Assembly: GCA_015680685.1 (NCBI GenBank)
Contig: MNCI01006164.1
Coordinates: 66,649 to 130,648, forward strand
Direction of reading: 5' to 3'
Length of the DNA: 64,000 nt
From: Gnetum montanum
Taxonomy: Eukaryota; Streptophyta; Gnetopsida; Gnetales; Gnetaceae
Within the stretch, counting starts at the first letter, position 1. The number at the start of each line of letters is the position of its first letter. Shown here in pieces: positions 21,170-33,760 of this stretch. A program made the position numbers and the translations under genes. The notes below the pieces were generated by a model. That model saw nothing but the letters and a program-made list of their open reading frames with translations. It was not told where the DNA came from and ran no database searches.

Positions 21170-22702
21170 AGGTGGATTAAAGAAAATGAATCATAAGGTA
21201 AAAAAAAAAGTCAAAACTTTCCCCTATCCTTCACCCCTAGACTCAAGGGTTACTGGCCTCAATAGCCACTGGATTCTGATTCTTTTGGCTAGCTTCTTCT
21301 CTAGTATCAAGGTAGGCCTCTTTCCCTCCTTAATCTTCATGGTATGCTTCACATGTAATAACTCTTGTTAGTATTACATCAAACTATTGATTATTTTATC
21401 AAATTCTTTTGGTTTTGGTGCCAAGTTAAGGATGTTAGTATTTTAGCCTTTCATGCTTGCTACGTCCCTTGGGTTTAGCTCACGAAATTTTTGCAGATGC
21501 ATCTTAAAGAGTTGTCCAACCCTCTTTCTCATTCCTAGGATATCATCTTTAATTTTTCTTGTAACATTTAAGGTATTTTTGAATGTTTTTAGTTGATTTT
21601 CCACTATCTCAAATCCTAGCTTGATGATGATGGGATGAATGATTTCAACTACTTTTTTTTAGTAAAAATATTTAGGATTTTCTCTAAGGTTGAAAACTCC
21701 TAGTTATCCAACAAAGTATAAATTATTTTGGCATGTTCTATAATTTTGTCATCATATTAGGGCAATTGACATTATTTGTACTTAGTAATGGCTTGTAGTT
21801 TTTCTATCTCATCCTCATGTTAGGGGTTGAAAGATGTGGAAGGGATGGCAGGTGGGACGATAGGATTATGTAGTGATGGAGTAGGAGTGATGCTAGTAAG
21901 TGGGATCTATGTGGAAATAGTGGTTGGATGCTTGGTAGTGGATGGGGGGTTCTAAGCTTGGCTATTAGCATTATGGTGCTGGGAGTACCAGAATTGTGCT
22001 AAAGGTCATGCTGCTAAGATTGGTTAAGGCACCCACCCCAAATAATTGCTTGATGATAAGGATTCTATGGGTGGAGATCATCATCCCTAATCTACAACCT
22101 TTAGATTGCAGTATGAAATAGATCAACATGAGAAATGTGGAGGCTAGAGTATGGTGAAAGGGTTTAATAGCTTTCATTTTGACCAGAATCATGTGAGGGA
22201 TATTTATAACTTTACTATTAACAAAGGCATTAAAGAACCTTACTACACTTGTGTTGATCTCACTTTGCTTCTTTGACATAAGTAATAGATTTCTTTGTAC
22301 TACCTTCTATAGATGAGAGAAATTGGTTGGGTATTTTTGTTTATCTTGACCCTTCCATTGGAGGTAGTTGTATAGTTGAATAGTTGCTGGTTCTACATCT
22401 TTTTCTTTTGATGTGGATTTTTTTTCTATAGGTTTGCCCTTGAGCCAGTGTAAATTCCTAAGAAGTCTTATAGGTTGGTAAAGCTAAGGTTAACTAGGAT
22501 GTAGTTTATAGAGGTGTGAGACTCATCAATTGGGGGAATCCTTGACATAATTAGAAAAGAATTCAAAAACAACCTATGAATCATAACGTCCCTTGACATA
22601 GACCCAAGACTACCACTTCTATTTCTTAATCCAATTAAAAAATTGTTTGAGGGCTAGATCAGCTAACATATTAGAATAGTCAACCTATGGGACTATATCT
22701 AC
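21170..22702 (-). pseudogene. R4: divergent env-position/plant-transposon-domain ORF fragment
   Basis: The minus strand holds, from right to left, a segment with QFFNWI, then an open 102-residue stretch (22279-21971) with RFFNAFVNSKVINIPHMI and IYFILQSK. A helical, charged part follows with KLGFEIVENQLKTFKNTL and MRKRVGQLFKMHLQKF. This order (globular domain, then coiled coil) is that of the R2 and R8 env-position ORFs, but the sequence is much diverged. I recognise it by pattern only. The right end is cut by the R5 5' LTR. Confidence 0.45.
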
Positions 22703-23548
22703 TAATGAATCATTTTCTACTTTGTCCCTAATGTTAGATCCTTGATATTAGAGCCCATGATGCATTATTGGATATCCAATATCATGAGATGCATTCCTGC
22801 CTATAAATACAATACTTGGGTGCATGATTTACATAACCTTTTCCATTAGTTGTAGCAAAGCTCTTGTAATTTTTTCTTATGAAAGTTAGAATATTTTTTG
22901 AGTGTTTGTAGTAGAAGTTAAAAAAGTATATGAATCTTTATTCGAGCACTAATGTACCTGAGCATGATAATGTGAATAGCAAGAAAGACAAGATTTTTTG
23001 ATCAAACCTTGCAGTACTTGGAATAGATTAATCCTTTCTTTATGCATTTAATGTTCATGCAATCTACTCTACTAAATTTTAACTAAGTAACTAATATAAG
23101 CTAAATAGCAAACATAAGCACGACCACTTCAAGCATACGTTTAACGCTAGGTAGTTCTAGTAGTTCCTAATGCTTGGTAATGCAGTGGTGCTATAATGTG
23201 TTCAAGATGTGTACAGAAAGTGGGAAAAAATGCCTATGCTAGGATTAGTTAAGTCTTAGTTAGTTACTGGATTAATTAGATTAATTACACATTAAATTTA
23301 CTTTGTTGCCAGCACGTAGGCAATTAAATAATAAAAGCTAAAATGATAAATATCCGATGCCTCAGTTACACTTAACTAATCAGATGCAATTCATAAGTGA
23401 AACTAAGAAGACAATGATTACAACAATTAGATTCACCTCCTAGAAATTAGTATAGTTAGAGAACTAAAGTCTATGGAATTTGACTAGATTGTTGAGTGAA
23501 CGTTAGTGATTTGTATGGTTGGGCATAGGGTATACTCGTTGCTTATCA
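22703..23548 (+). repeat. R5 5' LTR
   Basis: Start TAATGAATCATTTTC (the 3' LTR has TGATGAATCATTTTC), end GTTGCTTATCA. U3 palindromes are of the GGATATCC/GATATTGG type; TATA is at CTATAAATAC (about 22802). 846 bp against 830 bp for the 3' LTR. Confidence 0.9.
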
Positions 23549-23549
23549 T

Positions 23550-23567
23550 TGGTATCATTGCTAGGGA
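23550..23567 (+). other. R5 primer-binding site, tRNA-Asp type, decayed
   Basis: TGGTATCATTGCTAGGGA begins two bases after the LTR. It matches the tRNA-Asp complement TGGCGCCGTTGCCGGGGA at 12 of 18 positions, all differences being transitions. The first eight bases also look like a tRNA-Met site, but the rest fits Asp only. Confidence 0.75.
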
Positions 23568-23739
23568 CTTTAATTAGCTATGTGCACTATCTAGGACTTA
23601 GTAAAAATTATTCAAAATCATTACAACGAACCTTAGAGTTGTAATCATTTAGAATAATAATAATAGTTGTAAAAGCACACTAATATTTTCTTTCAATCTA
23701 AAATGTCTTATTTCCATAAGGATGATTCTTTGTCAAGGT

Positions 23740-25660
23740 TTGAGAATACATCCAATTAACAAAGGAATGAATAATCAAATATGCAGTGCCCTAATAATGT
23801 AGAGTGGTATATACTCATCCTAATGAGTATGTGCTAGACTTCACCTTCATCCTACATCAGGATGAACAATTGCAGTGGAGGAACATGTAGAACAACATTG
23901 TGTTGCCACCTGATTGATTAGTTCCTGTAATGCTGCACCAAACTTTTATGAGGTTAGGCATCTAGGGACTCAATGCTAAATACATTGTGCAGGACTACAA
24001 CTATTGGGATTACCATCCTATTGAGGCATAATGCAAAAGAGATCAGCAATAAGAGAGGCACTATGAAGCATCAAAGGGAAAACGATTTAATAACCCCTCA
24101 TTCCTACTAGGCCAAAAAGATAGTGAAGTCATTTCTTTGGAGGTTCTCAATTCACTAACTCTCCTCCCCCTAGTTTTGATGAAGGTGGCTTGAACCAGAA
24201 CTTACAATCCACTGTAACAATCCTAGTTTAGGTAAGAATGGATCCCATGATCATGAGGGATCCAAAGGTGGGAGTCATGGTAGGGACGAGGACAAGTAGC
24301 AAAATGATTATTGTAACCGTGATCATAGGAGAGGGGGTGGTAGGAATTGTGGTGATGCTAGTCCTACTTCCTCTTCATCTTTGTCATCCTCTTCTTGCTC
24401 ATCTAGCTTTGACCGAAGCTACAAAGGACATGATCATGATGGAGGTAACCAATAAGAACAAAGATGATCATAGGGCCCGCTAGACTAGTCGAGACCATGG
24501 GAATGGGAAATCAAGGGAGGCCTACCACCATGAAAGAAGGGACAGAAGAGAACATCATGAGCATCATGTCCATCATAGATGTTATGACCATGATGAGCCT
24601 TTGCTTGCAATGAGAAACATGATGAATATTGCAAAGGCAATGAAAATTCCAATAAGACATGTGAAAGATAGTAGAATTAAGTGATTGGATATAAACAATA
24701 TTCCCAAGTTTGAAGGGGGATATAACTTAGATCTATAGAACCATATTCAAGCCTTTCACAATGCGTGTGCCTTACAAAATGTGGAGAACAAATGGCAAAA
24801 ATTAAAGCTATTCCCAAAGATGCTCATCATAGAAGCTAAAAGTTGGTACCAGTCCTTGGAGCCAAAATCAATCCATAGATGAAGTATGATGCTTGAACTC
24901 TTCAATGACAAGTATCAAATGTACTCCCAAGTATCCAACTAGAGAAAGAACATCCAAAGTTCGAAATAGAAAAAACATGAACCCTTAGATGCAACCATGG
25001 GTAGGTACTATTCTTTCTTGCACCAATGTCCTAGCCATGGTTATTCTCAAAGGGAGTAGCTCCACCATATCATAGATGGACTTCACATAGAAACATAGAG
25101 AACTCTTGGGATATATGCCCAAGGGAGACTTTCAGAATTAAGGGCCTATAAGATTAAAAGGCTAATAGAGTAGGTTGCCAAAGAAGAAGGAGAGTTGAGA
25201 AAAAGAGAAAGTGCAAAGGAGTATAATTGAGATCCTTCTATCTAAAAAAGGAGGTCTAATTCTATAACAATGAGGAGGAGGCATCACTTGATGAGTTGGT
25301 GCAGTGGAAGACCTTGCTAATTCAAAAATCTATTTATGAATTTTGGTCATGGTAGAAAAAATGTGGGACTATTTGGATGAGAAGTTCCAAACTACTCTAA
25401 AAATAGCAAAGAAATCTAAAGAGCAAAGTAGTGATTTTGATTGTAGGAGAAAAAAGGAAGCTAAATGTGCCCACCAAAGGGGTAAGGGCAAGGCTACTAT
25501 AGTATAGGAGGTTGTGGATTCTAAATCAAATGATGGTGGTGGATGTGACATCTATTACTACAAACATTCTAAGGGATGTCACCCTATTGTGTCAGCCTTG
25601 CAAGAGTCTGGGATGTATGGTCTAAATCCTAGATTGGCCAGAAGGTAAGCACTCAGAAGG
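23740..25660 (+). pseudogene. R5 gag (decayed)
   Basis: It contains the N-terminal HPNEYVLDFTFILHQDEQ-type segment, a His/Ser-rich stretch near 24240-24480 and a capsid-like domain about 24610-25160 (AKAMKIPIRHVKDSRIK, NIPKFEGGYN, LQNVENKWQKLKLF, YLVDGL-type box as IIDGL). It ends with a Cys-His box CDIYYYKHSKGCHP (25540-25580), where the second Cys is Tyr. Stops occur throughout. Organisation is the same as in R1 and R6. Confidence 0.8.
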
Positions 25661-26169
25661 TTATCTTATCCTCATGGAAACCCCAGGTAGTTCCACAAAC
25701 AAAAAGCCTACTATTCGAGTGGAGCTCCATAATAATCTTATGAGTAGTACCATCAGTGGTAATAGCCATAGTCATGGGGGATGCCATCACCAAGGTAGAA
25801 GTACCCTTATTGGAAGCCTGATCCATATGGGTAATATGTTCAGCAATCCATTTTTCCATGTGACTCTTCCAATCATGCTTCATTCTAGCATCACTACTAC
25901 CCTCCTGAATACTATAGAGCCCAATCTCCAAGAAGGGAATTCCCATTTCCTCACTACCCTTCTTATTCTTCTGCACATGTCCCCATTTCCTCAACTCAAT
26001 TACCACCTACTCCATCAATGCAGGGTGAAATTTTGACCTAGTCATAGCAATGTAATGCCACCAAGACTATTAACTTATAGCTAACTCCTCAGTCGAGTGG
26101 TTTGGAAACCAAATCCTAAAAAAGATCATTCTTTCAAACCAAGAATCCTACAAAGCCCTCAAAAACATA

Positions 26170-26770
26170 CATGGCCAATAGCCCTACTTCTTCCTCATCC
26201 TCTGCATCTACATCCTTCATGTCCCCTTCAAACCAAACACCTCTCAAAGTGCATACTATCATGTTGACCCATGCGGTAACCGATTGGATTAAGGTTAGCT
26301 ACCTTCCCAGGAAAAGACATGATCCTAGGAGTTCCCTTATTTATCTAAAAATCACTAGAAACAAGCTTTGCAAGGTTCTTCTAGATTCAAATTTTGATAT
26401 AAATTTCATTTTGCATTAGATGTACAAAGCTTGGAACTTGCCTCCACTCAAAAAGAGGAACATGTGTCTTGAGTTGGTAGATTAGTCCATCACTATTCCT
26501 TTGGGGCTAGTGGAGGACATTGTGATCACTATTTGTGGGTGATTCTATCTTGCTGACTTCTTAGTGATCTATGTTGATAATTGTAAGTGGGACTTTCCAA
26601 TCAAAATGGTAAGGGCTTGGTTTAGCACAGATGATGCAAAATTGAGAATTAGAGACCTCTCCTTGGAGATTTTCAAGGAAAGTGCATTTGGGAAGATAGA
26701 GAAGAAGAGATTTCCATGCATCACGTACAGTGGCACTAGGTGCAACTGTGTGTAGAAACTATGGTCCATA
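26170..26770 (+). pseudogene. R5 aspartic protease (decayed)
   Basis: The active-site loop reads KVLLDSNFDINFI: the catalytic Asp and Ser are kept but Gly is Asn. Then come ITIPLGLVEDIV-like sequence, the core FPIKMVRAWFSTDDA and the tail IEKKRFPCITYS, all aligned with R6. One proline- and serine-rich leader (26171-26250) links it to gag. Confidence 0.78.
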
Positions 26771-27029
26771 AAAAGTACATCCATCACAACATGCACATAG
26801 TATGTAGATGTATCTAAAATTCAAAGGTGCCTATATACAACAACCATAAAATAGGAGGATGCCTAGTGGCTAATAGTTGATCCTAGTAGTAGCTCAAAAT
26901 TTTTTATGGAATCAACTAAGAGCCTAATGAGTGCCTATGTTGAAGGCATGAATGAATTGGAGCAAGTTCATCACCAACTCTCTACTAATGAACCTAATGA
27001 CACTTATTGGGGAGAGTTGGAAACCCCTG

Positions 27030-28560
27030 AAAGCTTTAAACATGAGCACCTAGAGTTGAAAACTCTACTTGCCATCATGGAATATGCTTTTCTAAATAAT
27101 GGAAACCTAGTGATAATCAATGCCAACCTTGCTCATGAATAAAAAGAGAAGTTGTTGAAGGTGGTCAACAAATGGCCAACAATATTTGCCTTGTCATATC
27201 TTGAACTCACTAGGATTGATTCTAGGATATGCTAGCACCACATCAATAATGATCCTTCCATGAAGCCAAAGAGGCAGCTGCAATAGTAGTTGAATCCCAA
27301 ACTCAAGCAAATTGTTAAGGAGGAGATTGAACAACTCCTTAAGATAGGGTTCATCTATCCCATTGTAGATAGTGAGTGGATTAGCCCACTAGTGATAGTG
27401 CCAAAGAAACATGGCAAGTGGAGGATCTGTATTGACTTTAGGCTATTGAACATGGTGATGTACAAAGATCATTTTCTATTGTTATTTGTGGATCTAGTGT
27501 TGGACATCATTTTTGGGCATTCCTACTACAGCTTTATGGATGGTTATAGTGGCCATAACAAAATCTAGATTTCACCCCAAGGATTAGGCCAAAACCACAT
27601 TCACAAGTTCCTAGGGGACTTTTGCATACAGGAAGATGCCATTTGGTCTATGTAATGCTCCAATAACCTTCCAACACATTGTCCTGAGCATCTTTCAATA
27701 GTAGATTAGTAGTGGGGGTGGAAGTCTTCATGGATGACTTCTCCACCTATGGGGCTACATTTGAGTAAGCATTGGACTATCTTGAGCAAATGCTGAAAAT
27801 GTGTGTGAAAACAGACCTTTAGCTCAACCATTAAAAAATACATCTGATGGTCCAGAAGAACATTATCTTGGAGCATAGAATATCTCAAGAAGAGATTGAG
27901 ATGAACCTTGAGAAGTTAAGGGTCATCCCAAGAATTACCTGCCAACCAGAAACTGTCAAAGATGTTTGATCATTCCTTGGTTACACTAGCTACAATCAAT
28001 GCTTCATAGAGAATTTTTCTAAGATCACCAAACCATTGGTGAAGCTTATAAAGAAGGATGCTTCATTCATCTAGATCAAGGAATGCAAGAATGCATTTTA
28101 GTAACTCAAGCAGAAGCTTGTACAAACTCTAATTCTATGAGCACTTGATTGGTCTAGACCATTCCTAATCATGAAGAATGCATCAAATTATGCCTTGGGA
28201 GCCATGCTCACCTAGTTAGATGATCAAAAACATCCTTACTACATCCACTATGTGAGTTGAAGCATTGTGGATGCATAGCTAAATTACACCACAATAGAGA
28301 AGGAATTGATGGTAGTGCTATTCACCTTGGAGAAATTCAGGCACTATGTGCTTAGGTACAAGGTGTTTGTGCACATAGATGATAATGAAATCTACTTCCT
28401 CATGAACAAACCAACAATGAGTTCACATATCTTATGGTGGCTTGTGATCTTATACGAATTCAACCTTATGATGATAGATTGAAAGGGAACTAAGAATGTG
28501 GTTGTTGATCACTTGTCTTGGTTGAAATGGGACAACAAAGTGAAGAAGACCACTTTCTGA
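27030..28560 (+). pseudogene. R5 reverse transcriptase and RNase H (decayed)
   Basis: Domains in order: YAFLNNGNLVIINANL (linker typical of Athila), LNPKLKQIVKEEIEQLL, GFIYPIVDSEWISPLVIV, CIDFRLLNMV and a DGYSGHNKI box. The catalytic FMDDFSTYGATF is at about 27727-27765 with both Asp intact. RNase H runs about 28190-28530 (LEKFRHYVL ... GTKNVVVDHLSWL). The frame changes repeatedly and stops are frequent. Confidence 0.85.
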
Positions 28561-28639
28561 TCAATTTCTTGATAAACTTCTCTTTGTTGGGGCTATAAAT
28601 GAACAAATACCCAATGAGCTTAACTAGTACGATGGCATT

Positions 28640-29965
28640 CTTACCTATCTTCACATTCAAGAGATGCCATAAAAATTGGACCACAGGAAGAAATACCAAT
28701 TTCTTCACTAGGTGAAACACTTCATGAAGATCAACAGACACCTCTACAAGGTGTGCATTGATGGCCTAGTTTATTGTTATGTCCTTGATGCTAATCAACT
28801 ACACATTCTACAAGATGTTCATGAGGGTTCTTGTGGGGGCCATGATGCTGGAAGACACACAACAATTAAGATCTTAATGGCAAGGTATTATTGGCCAACA
28901 CTCTTCAAAGATGCTCACTAATTCGTCCACTCTTGTGAATGTTTCCAACATTATGGTAGAATGATTGCTTGTATGGAGGAACCTCACTAGTGGATCCAAC
29001 CATTGGAATCCTTTGATATTTCGGGCATTGACTTCATGAGTCTCGTCACACCCATGTCAAATGGAAAGACATACATCATAGTCACTGTTGACTATTGTAA
29101 AAAATGGCTAAACGCAGTAGCCATCACTAGCTGTACATCTTCTATAGCTACTCGATTTGTACAACAATATGTTGTAAATAGGTTTGGTGTGCCAAGTGCA
29201 CTTATTTCTAACAATGCTACTCAATTTACAAGCACTACCTTTCAGAAGTTCATGCAATGTTTGGAGGTAGAACATAAACTAACAACACCCTATCACACCT
29301 AAGCTAATGATCAAGTTGAGGTTATAAATAAGAAAATCACTAAGATCTTAACAAGAACAGTTAGCAAATATAGGAGAGATTGGAGGACGAAACTTAATGA
29401 TGCCCTTTGGACCTACCGCTCCTTCTAGAAATTCACTATAGCCTATTCTTCCTATGGGCTAGTGTATGGAAAATTGCCAACTCTTCCTATTCAATCTGAG
29501 CTCTATAAACTTTCAATAGCCTATGATCTTGATCTTTAGCTAAGTCTAGTACAAAAAGAAATACTAATAAGCCTCAACTTGCTAGAAGAGAACTAATTGG
29601 TAGCCCTATCATCTAATGAGTTGCATAAGACATTTAGCAAGTAATATCGTGACCTCAAAATAAGAAAAGTAAAATTTCAACCGAGAGACAAGGTCCTTTA
29701 CTGGAACCCCACACATGTGTCACAAAGAACTAAGTTCCACACATTGTAGGAAGTGCCTTACATCATCTATGAAACCTTTCCTTCTGGGTCCATGTTGATA
29801 TACAAACCTGAAAGCCCAAATAAGAAATTGTTGATCAACATACAAAAAATCAAACATTTCCATGAGGCTAAGAGAGCCAGTGACTAGAACACCTCCATAG
29901 ATGAACAAGACACTCAATATTTTGGATCTCCTCCAAACTCAATCATGGTGGAGATGGTCATCCAT
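28640..29965 (+). pseudogene. R5 integrase and pol C-terminus (decayed)
   Basis: The zinc region HEGSCGGHDAGRH ... YYWPTLF ... SCECFQH has lost one Cys of the HHCC pair. The core has GIDFMSLVTPMSNGKTYII, then VTVDYCKKW (first Asp present), ISNNATQF (second catalytic Asp replaced by Asn, as in R1 and R7) and QVEVINKKI with the catalytic Glu. The C-terminal part continues to the pol tail near 29960. Confidence 0.85.
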
Positions 29966-30766
29966 TTTGATCATACAAAGTGGCTTCTCAGTTTTTACAC
30001 TTTTTTGTTTTACATCTTTTGGTTTTATATCATTTTTTTTACAACATTATCAGTAGATTTTTCTCTTTCTTACATATTTTACAATTTCTTCTATATTTTA
30101 CTTTATTTGGTTTGAATTTCTATTATCTTTTTCTTGTGTTTATTTTATCTTGTTTTTACTTTAATGCCAATGGGACACAGTGCAACTATAGTTGTTTAAT
30201 GGTGGCTTGTACTATAATGTTGTTTGATTGCTAATATCTGAATTCTATCTTTGAATTTTGGTATTGATAACTAAGAAATGGTTTCTTTTTCATGAAATAG
30301 GCAATGAGTTCATGTCATCCACCAATCCCCAAACTCTATGGTGTTCCTTGTTTTGGAAATATGAGGTTCCTTTCTTAATTAAACTTTTAACAAACTTGTG
30401 ACCTTAGTAGTTTCCAAACTTGGGAAGGATTAAATGGATTATAAGGGTGTGACTTCAAGGGGATTCAATGCTCTATGTACTTACCTACCCTATTGAGTGC
30501 TTGAGTGTGTTCATGGATATCTTATTGTTCCATTGTTGACCAATAATAGAAAGCTTAAGTCTTTGCATGGTGTGGTTCCCATTCAAAATCCATAAAAATA
30601 TAAAACTTAAAAAAAAAAGGAATTCAAAGCACACCCCTTAGACTCAATACTGGGCTACAAGCACTAGTTATGAAACTAGAAAGACATGTTACCCATGCCT
30701 AAAGCTCTCCTTTACCTAAGGCCATTTCTCACTTCTTGCTTCTCTTTTTTTCTCTTTAAGGAATCG
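29966..30766 (+). other. R5 3' untranslated region, left of nested R6
   Basis: A T-rich tract (29985-30160) is followed by the shared spacer. It ends at CTCTTTAAGGAATCG, where R6 begins. Confidence 0.65.
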
Positions 30767-31641
30767 TGATGGGACGCGATATCGCATGGGTCGCGATATC
30801 GCGTATGTGATATCACATCCGCTGTGATATCGCATCCCCCGCAATATTGCGTACGCGATATCGCGTCTTCCCCTGTGATATCGCGTACGCGATATCACAG
30901 TGGGCCACCAAATCTATAAATAAGAGGTGGCTCTCCCTTGTGTCAGAATCTAGACCTAGATCGTAGTGAAACTTTGGCAGTTTTACCTCTCCAAAGATAG
31001 AATAATTTCCATGTGCCTGTAGTAGGAGCTCCAAAGTGAACGGATCTTTATTCGAGAAAATATTGTACTTGAACACAAGTTTGTGTACAGAAATAAAGAC
31101 AAACTTCTTGGATAAACCTTGCAGTGCATGGACTAAGCTATATAGGACTCTATTTACTATTATTTATTGTTTACTGTTAAATGCTTTATTAGTTCATTAA
31201 ATCTTTCTCAACCCTTCTCTCCTAGTTAAGTGCATTCAGTACAATCACTTCGAGCATGTGCGTTACGCTTGGTAATCCCAGCAACGAATAGCGTTTGGTA
31301 ACCCCAAAGGTTGCATTGGTTTAGGGTGTGAACGGTAAGTGGGAATGGATACTGACGCTAGGTTAATTAAGACTTAGCTAGTTAAAGTTAGTTAATTAGT
31401 CTCTTCATTATTCACCTCGTCAACATAGGAGATAAAACATAAAAGACATAAAAATCACATACCTCAAACTTACTTAACCATACAACCGTGACAAATACAA
31501 GTAAGTCTGGGAAGACAACGAACGATTAACCTTAAGTGTTCCATGAGGTGTGTAGGCACTTAGTCTGCAGAGTTTGACTAGATTGTGCATGTAATGCTTG
31601 TATTCATATGGTTGAGTGTAGGGGTACCTCGCCACTCATCA
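30767..31641 (+). repeat. R6 5' LTR
   Basis: 875 bp, TGATGGGACG...CCACTCATCA. U3 has seven GATATC-centred palindromes plus one variant. TATA is CTATAAATAAG at 30914; poly(A) signal AATAAA at 31092-31097. Confidence 0.95.
30774..30902 (+). repeat. GCGATATCGC palindrome array in the R6 5' U3
   Basis: Seven GATATC cores, mostly as GCGATATCGC or TGATATCAC, spaced about 12-25 bases apart, plus a CAATATTG variant, all upstream of TATA. The R6 3' LTR has only four, although both LTRs are copied from one template at insertion. Confidence 0.9.
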
Positions 31642-31642
31642 T

Positions 31643-31660
31643 TGGCACCGTTGCCAGGGA
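31643..31660 (+). other. R6 primer-binding site, tRNA-Asp
   Basis: TGGCACCGTTGCCAGGGA matches the complement of plant tRNA-Asp(GTC) at 16 of 18 positions, two bases after the LTR; both differences are A for G. This is the best-preserved PBS in the window and fixes the primer for the family. Confidence 0.92.
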
Positions 31661-31786
31661 CCCAGTTGTTTGTGCACTAAGTAGAACATAGAAAATTATC
31701 CACATCATTGGGAGCTTAAACAAAGCCTTAGGGTTAATTAAACAAAAAATTATATAATGGTTAATCATCACACCGAATAAGACACA

Positions 31787-33760
31787 ATGTCTTCTTCTTC
31801 GAACAAGAGCACTTCACCGCCTACGAATCATACTAGAGACAGTCGGCAGCACCAAACACATAACCAAAATCCGTGAGTTCCTCAATAGTATCAAGTGGTA
31901 TATATACTCATCCCAATGAGTATATACCCAATTTCACTTTTATCCTCCATCAAGATGAACAACTGTGTTGGAGAGACTTGCAAGGTAACATAGTGTTACC
32001 TCCAAATCGGGCAGTCCCTAACATGCTTCTTCGTGCTCTTGCATAGATAGGCATGACACAGCTATACCCTGAATACATTGTAGGTGATTTCGACACAAGG
32101 GATTATCATCCCACAGAAGCGCAACGTCAACGGGACTTGCGGTAGGAGAGCCACCATACATTGTTGAAGGGCAAAGGGGTCCCGCACGTCGTAAGCAAAA
32201 TTGGAGATGGTGAACCAGTTATAATAGGTTCTCTATCACATGATGTTCCTCCTCCTAACAATGGTGAAGAGGTGAGGTATCAGAACCTACGTTCCATGAT
32301 ACACAACCCTGGTTTTGATCCCCATGAACACCAACTGTTCACTGAGGGAACAAAAACACATGACAAGGATGGGCATTCAGATCATCATCACAATCGGGGC
32401 CGTAGCCACCGAAGAGAAGGTAAGAACCATCATCATGGCATTGGTTCTCCTTCTTTTTCCCCTTCATCACATTATTCACCCTCTCCTTCCACATCAGGGC
32501 ATAGTCATAAAGAGCATAATGGTGAGGATAAGGGTAAGCAAAATGAGAGACCTCGACGAGAGAGTTGAGAGCGAGGACGAGGGAATTCGAGAGAATTAAC
32601 ACATGGAAGAAGGGAAAGTAGGGAACCACGTAGGCATCATAGATGTCATGAAAGAGATGATCATGAAGAACCCCTACTTGTCACCCAAAGTATGTTAGAT
32701 ATTACAAAGGTGGTTAGAATACCTACAAGGCATCAAAAAGATAGCCGGATCAAGAGATTAGATATGAATAATATCCCATGCTTTGAAGGGGGATATAACG
32801 TTGATCTACAAAATCATTTACAAGCATTCCACGATGCCTGCACCTTGCAAAATATTGAGAATGAGTGGCAAAAACTAAAGTTGTTTCCTAGGACACTAAT
32901 AAAGGAAGCAAAAAGTTGGTACCGGTCCTTAGAACTAGAAACCATTAGGAGGTGGAGTACAATGTTAGAACTCTTCAATGATAAATACCAAACGTACTCC
33001 AGAGTGTCCAACTTGCATAAGCAGATCCAAGGATGGAAGTAGGGTACTCATGAACCCTTGGATGCTGCCATGGGCTGATATTATGCATTACTACATCGTT
33101 GCCCAGGGCATGGTTATACACAATAGGATCAACTCTGCTACCTCGTAGATGGGCTAAGACATGAAACCAAGAGAACCATTGGGACATATGGGCAAGGGAG
33201 ATTATCTGAACTTAGATCCAATGAAGTTCATAGATTGTTGGAGCAAGTAGCTAAAGAAGAAGGGGAGCTACGGAAAAGAGAAAGCGTGGAAGAATATAAC
33301 CGTGCTCGTTCGCTCCAAAAGAAGGGAGTGAGATTTTGCAATGAAGAGGATGAGTCACCATTCAAAGAGTTGGTGAATAGAAAAACCTTGCTGCTTCAAA
33401 AGCTAACAACAGAAGTATTGGCTAAGGTAGATGAAATATGGAGCTCCTTAGACAGTAAAATTGAAACTGTCCTAAAAATTGTAGAGGAGTCTTAGGAGGA
33501 ATGAAGTAGTGACCATGATAAGAAAAAGCGAAGAGATTCAAGTCATGCATGTGACAATGGTAAGGGAAAAATGACTATTACTGATGAGGTTGTGGATTTT
33601 GACACAGACAATGATGGTGGATGTGAGATCTATGAATATGACCATCCTAAGAAATGTTGCCCAATAATCTCACATCTACAAGAGTCTGGGGTCTATGCAC
33701 TCAACCCAAGACTTAACAGACGACATGCACCCTGAAGGTTACCTTTTCCCAAAGGTAACC
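31787..33760 (+). pseudogene. R6 gag (nearly readable)
   Basis: The likely start ATG at 31787 opens MSSSSNKSTSPPTN; a one-base shift then leads into the HPNEYIPNFTFILHQDEQ segment (31905-31960). A His/Ser-rich region spans 32340-32560. The capsid-like domain (32692-33230) has ITKVVRIPTRHQKDSRIK, LDMNNIPCFEGGYN, LKLFPRTLIKEAKSWYRSL and HRCPGHGYT. A charged, coiled tail (EQVAKEEGELRKRES) runs to 33495, and a CEIYEYDHPKKCCP box lies at 33625-33662. It forms the particle in the family. There are only a few stops, so it is the reference copy for gag here. Confidence 0.85.

Noticed and set aside
23550-23567. tRNA-Met primer-binding site in R5
   Set aside because: TGGTATCA fits the Met site, but the following bases TTGCTAGGGA fit tRNA-Asp and the aligned R1 and R6 sites are Asp; the resemblance arises from transitions.
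24238-24483. 81-residue ORF in R5
   Set aside because: It is the shifted frame of the His/Ser-rich gag segment.
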